9,699 bases of DNA from Clostridia bacterium (GTDB taxonomy: Bacteria; Bacillota; Clostridia; Oscillospirales; Acutalibacteraceae): NCBI GenBank assembly GCA_900766945.1, contig CAAFXD010000006.1:1-9699 (forward strand), in the 5' to 3' direction. The notes under the pieces are model-generated. The model was not told the origin of the DNA. It worked only from the letters and a program-made list of their open reading frames with translations, and made no database searches. This document shows, one piece after another, positions 6,054-9,699 of the stretch (position 1 is its first letter; every line of letters begins with the position of its first letter). The position numbers and the translations under genes were made by a program.

Positions 6054-7208
6054 TTATTGACACAAAATGCACAAAATACGGCGAAACGCCTCGGCAAATG
6101 TCAACCGTTCCACAGCGATTTCATTGGTCAAATCGTAGGTGCAGACTGTTTCGCCCGCCGACTTAAAAATGACGCGCCCGAGCAACTGCCCCGCTTCGAC
6201 GGGCGCTTCGACCGAGGCGGCAAGGTCGATTTCCTGCGTCACGGCGGATTTCTTGCCTTTTTCCAACACAACTTTTTTCGTTTCGGGAATTTGCGGCTGA
6301 ATACAATCGGTCATTCCGTGCAAAACCGAGACGGCGGGGATTTGCGTACTGTCCACCGTCAACTCTACACTTTCGTAATTTGCAAATCCCCAATCAAGCA
6401 TCGCCCTTGCACTGTTAAAGCGCGCGTCACTTGTTTCACTGCCCAATACCACGGCAATCAAATGCAAGCCGTCGCGTTCGGCGCTTGCCGCCACACAGCA
6501 CCCTGCTTTTGATGTTGTGCCGGTTTTTAAGCCCGTGGCACCTTTATAAAACCGCACCAACTTGTTGGTGTTGGTCAGCTCCGTTTTGCCGTCGCGCAAG
6601 CTGTCCATCCAAATGGTGGTATATTGCACAATGCGCTGGTGCTTTAACAGTTCGCGGGACATCAACGCAATATCGTACGCGCTGGTTTTGTGGTTTTCCG
6701 CGGTATCGTCGAGCCCCGTACAGTTCTCAAAGGTTGTATCGTGCATACCGAGTTCTTTGGCGCGCTCGTTCATCATTTTGACAAACGCCGTACTGCTCCC
6801 CGCCACATACTCCGAGAGCGCTTCGCAGGCGTCGTTGGCGCTCGCCACAGCGGCGGCTTTTAAAAGTTCGTCTACCGTCATTTGCTCGCCCTCTTCAAGC
6901 CATATCTGCGAGCCACCCTTTTCGCACGCCTCACGGCTGGCGGTCACGGTATCATTCAACGAAATTCTGCCCTCGTCAATCGCCTCGACCACCAACAAAA
7001 GCGTCATAATTTTGGTGACGGAGGCGGGGTACAGTTTGTCGTGCGCGTTTTGCGCCATAAAGACTTTTCCGCTGTCGGCATCGACCAAAATGCCCGCTTT
7101 TGCCGAGATTTCCACCTGCATCGGCGGTAATTCTTCGGCGGCGGCACACGGCAACACACACAACACGAGCACAAAAGCACTTAAAAAAACCGATAGTATT
7201 TTTTTCAT
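6054..7208 (-). CDS. D-alanyl-D-alanine carboxypeptidase (PBP5 type)
   Basis: This low-molecular-weight penicillin-binding protein removes the terminal D-Ala from peptidoglycan pentapeptides outside the membrane, limiting cross-linking. It has 384 residues. There is a signal peptide (MKKILSVFLS, hydrophobic to about 20, likely cut after CAAA at 21-24). The three active-site motifs of the serine family are SVTK (S63 nucleophile, K66), SAN (123-125) and KTG (228-230). A PBP5-like C-terminal beta domain follows (about 275-366). The protein ends in a short amphipathic helix (FAEAFRRILCILCQ), the usual monotopic membrane anchor. It belongs to the DacA/DacF group; several paralogues usually exist, so I give no symbol. 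The ATG at 7208 has AAAGGGG eight bases upstream, while the in-frame start at 7247 has none and would spoil the signal peptide. It is divergent from ligA and has only a weak candidate -10 (TATATT, 7253-7248). Confidence 0.95.
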   Translation of the reverse strand: MKKILSVFLSAFVLVLCVLPCAAAEELPPMQVEISAKAGILVDADSGKVFMAQNAHDKLYPASVTKIMTLLLVVEAIDEGRISLNDTVTASREACEKGGSQIWLEEGEQMTVDELLKAAAVASANDACEALSEYVAGSSTAFVKMMNERAKELGMHDTTFENCTGLDDTAENHKTSAYDIALMSRELLKHQRIVQYTTIWMDSLRDGKTELTNTNKLVRFYKGATGLKTGTTSKAGCCVAASAERDGLHLIAVVLGSETSDARFNSARAMLDWGFANYESVELTVDSTQIPAVSVLHGMTDCIQPQIPETKKVVLEKGKKSAVTQEIDLAASVEAPVEAGQLLGRVIFKSAGETVCTYDLTNEIAVERLTFAEAFRRILCILCQ

Positions 7209-7225
7209 AAACACAGCCCCTTTCC

Positions 7226-7300
7226 TAAGGCGAGAAGCGTCGAACACAATATAGTTTAACGGTATATTTCCGCTTGAACTGCGTTAAAAACCTCGCCTTA
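7226..7300. repeat. 9-bp inverted repeat in the carboxypeptidase/ligA divergent gap
   Basis: TAAGGCGAG (7226-7234) and CTCGCCTTA (7292-7300) are perfect inverted copies 57 bases apart, in the 171-base gap between two divergent genes. The segment between them is AT-rich and holds the possible carboxypeptidase -10. The pair could be two half-sites for a DNA-binding protein, or a long-loop stem in a transcript. Either reading is tentative, and a chance match is not excluded. Confidence 0.3.
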
Positions 7301-7323
7301 CTCTTTCTATATGCAGTCGGGGA

Positions 7324-7351
7324 TTGTAAAAATGAATTTTTATGGTACAAT
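7324..7351 (+). promoter_or_regulatory. Promoter for ligA (extended -10)
   Basis: TTGTAA (7324-7329), a 16-base spacer and TACAAT (7346-7351) are present, with TGG directly before the -10, making an extended -10 element. Transcription should start near 7358, leaving a leader of about 22 bases with CGGAGG before the ATG. This supports the start at 7380 rather than the in-frame ATG at 7311, which lies upstream of the promoter. Confidence 0.7.
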
Positions 7352-7379
7352 AAAAAAAGAATGCACTCGGAGGCACATT

Positions 7380-9362
7380 ATGTTGGATTTTGAAACGGCA
7401 AAGGCGCGCGCGAAAGACTTGCGTCAAGAACTGAACCACCACATTTACCGCTATTATGTGGAAAATGAAAACGATATTTCGGATTATGAATACGATATGC
7501 TGATGCGCGAGTTACAGGGCATTGAAGAAGAATACCCCGAACTGCTCACGGCGGACTCCCCCACCCACCGCGTCGGGGGCGAGGCGGACAATGCCTTTTC
7601 GCCGGTGGCGCACCCCGTGAAAATGGAAAGTTTGCAGGACGCGTTTTCCGAAGGGGAAATCCGTGATTTTGACGCCCGCGTAAACGGCGGTATTGGTCAG
7701 GCTCGATATGTTGTCGAGCCGAAAATTGACGGGCTTTCGGTTTCTTTGGAATATGAAAACGGCGTATTTACCCGCGGCAGTACGCGCGGCGACGGCGTGA
7801 CGGGCGAGGATATTACCGCCAATTTGCGCACCGTACGCAGTATTCCGTTGCACATCAACACCGATTTACCGTTTTTAGAGGTGCGCGGCGAAGTGTATAT
7901 GCCCCGCGACACCTTTTTGGAAATCGTGAAAGAGCAGGAATTAAACGAGGAAAAGCCGTTTAAAAATCCGCGCAATGCGGCGGCAGGCTCTTTGCGGCAG
8001 AAAAATCCGAAAATCACCGCCAAACGGAAGTTGGATATTTTCGTATTCAACATTCAGCGCATTGCGGGAAAAACATTGCATGGGCACAAGGAATCCTTGG
8101 ATTATTTAAAAACGCTCGGCTTTAAAACCGTGCCGTTTTACACGCCGTGCAAAGACATTGACGAAGCCCTCGCGGAAATTCGCCGCATCGGCGACATTCG
8201 CTATACCCTCCCCTTTGATATTGACGGCGCGGTGATTAAGGTGGACGATTTTGCCGCGCGCGAAGCCTTAGGCAGTACGGCGAAATATCCGAAATGGGCA
8301 ATCGCCTTTAAATACCCGCCCGAGGAAAAAGAAACCACGCTGTTGGACATTGAAATCAATGTGGGGCGCACGGGGGTGCTGACCCCGACGGCGGTTTTCG
8401 AGCCCGTTTTGCTTGCGGGCACAACCGTCAGCCGTGCAACACTGCACAACGAGGATTTTATCCGTGAAAAGCAAATTTCCATCGGGGACACGGTGGTCAT
8501 TCGCAAGGCGGGCGATATTATTCCCGAGGTGCTGTCCGTAAGCAAGCATCAGGACGGTGCACCGCTTTACGAAATGCCGAAAATCTGCCCCTCTTGCGGC
8601 GCGCCTGTCGTACGCGAGCAGGACGAGGCGGCCATCCGCTGTACCAATCCCGACTGCCCTGCGCAACTTTTGCGGATGCTCATTCATTTTTGCAGTCGCG
8701 ACGCGATGGATATTGAAGGCTTAGGGGAAGCGGTTTTAGAGGTATTGGTGGAAAAAGGCATGCTCCGAAATGCCGCGGACATTTACAATTTGGACTACGA
8801 AAAAATCGCCGCACTCGACAGAATGGGCGAAAAAAGCGCCGATAATCTGCGAAATGCGGTAGAAAAATCCAAAGAGAATGATTTGGGCAAATTGGTGTTT
8901 GCACTCGGCATTCGCCATATCGGGCAAAAGGCGGCGGCGCTTCTCGCAGAGCATTTTTTGACCATGGACGCGCTGAAAACCGCCCCGCGCGAGGATATTC
9001 TTGCGATTGACGGGTTCGGCGAAGTAATGGCGGACAGCGTTGTGCAGTTTTTCGCGTTGGCGCAATCCCGCGAGTTACTGGACGCACTTGCCGCGGTGGG
9101 CGTGAATATGCGCTCGAAAAAGGAAATCGTAGACAATCGTTTTGAGGGCAAAACCTTTGTGCTGACGGGCACGCTCCCCACCATGACGCGCAGTGAAGCG
9201 AGCAAAATCATTGAAAGTTTTAAGGGAAAAACCGCTTCGTCCGTTTCTAAGAAAACGGATTATGTGCTGGCGGGCGAGGACGCAGGCAGTAAGCTCACCA
9301 AAGCACAGCAGTTGGGCGTGACCATCATTTCGGAAGCGGAATTTCAGGAAATGATAAAATAA
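7380..9362 (+). CDS. ligA: NAD-dependent DNA ligase
   Basis: LigA seals nicks in duplex DNA using NAD+, joining Okazaki fragments and finishing repair. The protein has 660 residues, the normal family length (E. coli 671). In order: domain Ia with the NAD-contacting YRYYV and DYEYD segments (about 23-39); the adenylation domain with active-site lysine K115 in KIDG; RGEVYMP (169-175) and the later motifs DGAVIK (282-287) and KYPP (311-314). Then come an OB fold (about 320-395), a zinc finger with C403, C406, C421 and C426, tandem helix-hairpin-helix segments (about 440-575, with G-rich turns near 447, 482, 514 and 545), and a BRCT domain (about 585-660). All core motifs are present. The ATG at 7380 has GGAGG six bases upstream. 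The gene stands alone, with its own promoter and terminator. Confidence 0.98.
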   Translation: MLDFETAKARAKDLRQELNHHIYRYYVENENDISDYEYDMLMRELQGIEEEYPELLTADSPTHRVGGEADNAFSPVAHPVKMESLQDAFSEGEIRDFDARVNGGIGQARYVVEPKIDGLSVSLEYENGVFTRGSTRGDGVTGEDITANLRTVRSIPLHINTDLPFLEVRGEVYMPRDTFLEIVKEQELNEEKPFKNPRNAAAGSLRQKNPKITAKRKLDIFVFNIQRIAGKTLHGHKESLDYLKTLGFKTVPFYTPCKDIDEALAEIRRIGDIRYTLPFDIDGAVIKVDDFAAREALGSTAKYPKWAIAFKYPPEEKETTLLDIEINVGRTGVLTPTAVFEPVLLAGTTVSRATLHNEDFIREKQISIGDTVVIRKAGDIIPEVLSVSKHQDGAPLYEMPKICPSCGAPVVREQDEAAIRCTNPDCPAQLLRMLIHFCSRDAMDIEGLGEAVLEVLVEKGMLRNAADIYNLDYEKIAALDRMGEKSADNLRNAVEKSKENDLGKLVFALGIRHIGQKAAALLAEHFLTMDALKTAPREDILAIDGFGEVMADSVVQFFALAQSRELLDALAAVGVNMRSKKEIVDNRFEGKTFVLTGTLPTMTRSEASKIIESFKGKTASSVSKKTDYVLAGEDAGSKLTKAQQLGVTIISEAEFQEMIK

Positions 9363-9379
9363 AAATATTGTAGAATACA

Positions 9380-9424
9380 AACCACGGAGAAAAGCTATCT
9401 TGCTTTTCTCCGTGGTTATTTTTT
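9380..9424 (+). terminator. Strong intrinsic terminator of ligA
   Basis: A perfect 16-bp inverted repeat, AACCACGGAGAAAAGC (9380-9395) and its complement (9402-9417), has a 6-base loop and is followed by A and six T. It begins 17 bases after the ligA stop. No gene is seen from here to the window end; 9425-9699 holds only the repeats listed below. Confidence 0.93.
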
Positions 9425-9450
9425 ATCATCAAAATTGGGGGTTGTGGGGC

Positions 9451-9520
9451 AAATGCATTTTATTTTGTGCGTGTAGGGAACGGTCTTGACCGTTCCGAAT
9501 GAAAAATAAAAATGCAATTT
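9451..9520. repeat. AT-rich inverted arms around the first hairpin unit
   Basis: AAATGCATTTTATTTT (9451-9466) and AAAATAAAAATGCAATTT (9503-9520) are near-perfect inverted copies, differing by two single-base insertions. They flank the first GTAGG hairpin unit, so the stretch is a palindrome nested in a palindrome. This suggests the whole 70-base piece is one element with its own ends. Confidence 0.5.
9473..9497 (+). repeat. REP-like hairpin unit A
   Basis: GTAG, then a perfect 9-bp stem GGAACGGTC / GACCGTTCC with TT at the turn (9477-9496). An identical 25-base copy in the opposite orientation ends the window at 9674-9698. Confidence 0.75.
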
Positions 9521-9524
9521 AAGC

Positions 9525-9550
9525 GTAGGGGGCGACGACTCGGCGCCCCG
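9525..9550 (+). repeat. REP-like hairpin unit B
   Basis: GTAGG followed by the stem GGGGCG / CGCCCC (9529-9534 and 9544-9549) around a 9-base loop. It has the same orientation as unit A and lies three bases before the next unit. Confidence 0.65.
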
Positions 9551-9553
9551 TTT

Positions 9554-9627
9554 GTAGGGGCGGGTCTCCGCGCCCGCCCGTAGATTTTGATGTAATTTTG
9601 CGGAACAACACAGAGGTTGTTCCCTAC
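9554..9627. repeat. REPIN-like inverted doublet C-D
   Basis: Unit C (from 9554) is GTAGG with stem GGGCGGG / CCCGCCC. Unit D, reversed (to 9627), is stem GGAACAAC / GTTGTTCC followed by CTAC. The AT-rich spacer between them contains TTTGATGTAATTTTGCGG. The whole element thus begins with GTAGGG and ends with CCCTAC. It lies two bases before a second doublet of the same design. Confidence 0.65.
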
Positions 9628-9629
9628 TC

Positions 9630-9698
9630 GTAGGGGCGAACTGTGTTCGCCCGCGTAATTTGATATAATTTTACGGAACGGTCAAGACCGTTCCCTAC
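9630..9698. repeat. REPIN-like inverted doublet E-F
   Basis: Unit E (from 9630) is GTAGG with stem GGGCGAAC / GTTCGCCC (loop TGT). Unit F, reversed (to 9698), is the exact inverse of unit A. The spacer contains TTTGATATAATTTTACGG, matching the C-D spacer at all but two positions over that stretch. The array may continue past the window edge. Confidence 0.65.
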
Positions 9699-9699
9699 G

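Noticed and set aside
7311..7379. Upstream start for LigA at 7311
   Set aside because: It precedes the extended -10 promoter, so it would not be in the transcript, and the added residues are unlike the family. GGAGG supports 7380.
8268..8687. Minus-strand open frames inside ligA, including 8201-8545 and 8795-9211
   Set aside because: They are antisense to conserved adenylation, zinc finger and BRCT regions of LigA and show no protein family features.
9473..9698. CRISPR array
   Set aside because: The units are self-complementary hairpins with differing stems and alternating orientation, without a constant direct repeat or spacers of even length, and there are no cas genes.

Overview
The window is ordinary core chromosome of a low-to-mid GC Firmicute, most likely a Clostridia/Oscillospirales (Ruminococcaceae-like) bacterium. 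The evidence is the gene set and family flavour: a zinc-type L32, a YceD of the Cys-rich clostridial kind, a PDZ/radical SAM/DUF512 protein directly before der, and a clostridial-type Pgi. The strong Shine-Dalgarno sites and sigma-A promoters fit as well. The genus cannot be fixed from this window.

Layout. Positions 1 to 7208 are read leftwards (minus strand) and 7380 to 9362 rightwards. From right to left on the minus strand: (i) a D-Ala-D-Ala carboxypeptidase (6054-7208); (ii) a unit with a good sigma-A promoter (5970-5998), holding pgi (4558-5898) and a small P-loop NTPase of unknown function (4081-4500), closed by a strong intrinsic terminator (4034-4067); (iii) an unrecognised lipoprotein (3155-4015), whose start codon lies just past that terminator; (iv) a second unit with a perfect consensus promoter (3090-3118), holding yceD, rpmF, a radical SAM/DUF512 protein and der, the last cut by the window edge. 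On the plus strand, ligA (7380-9362) has its own promoter and a 16-bp-stem terminator.

How the genes relate. The yceD-rpmF-DUF512-der unit looks like a ribosome and growth operon: L32 is a 50S protein, Der is a 50S assembly GTPase, and YceD is the usual L32 partner. The radical SAM protein is two bases from der and is probably translationally coupled to it. Pgi (glycolysis), the carboxypeptidase (peptidoglycan trimming) and LigA (replication and repair) are housekeeping genes, each with its own signals.

The most unusual part is the non-coding right end (about 9451-9699). It holds six short hairpin units, each led by GTAGG, with different but self-complementary stems. Four of them form two inverted doublets with a conserved AT-rich spacer. 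This resembles REP/REPIN (BIME) elements moved by RAYT transposases, although no transposase is present here. A second candidate is a perfect hairpin that would bury the Shine-Dalgarno of the radical SAM gene. I see no phage, CRISPR, tRNA, rRNA or defence genes.
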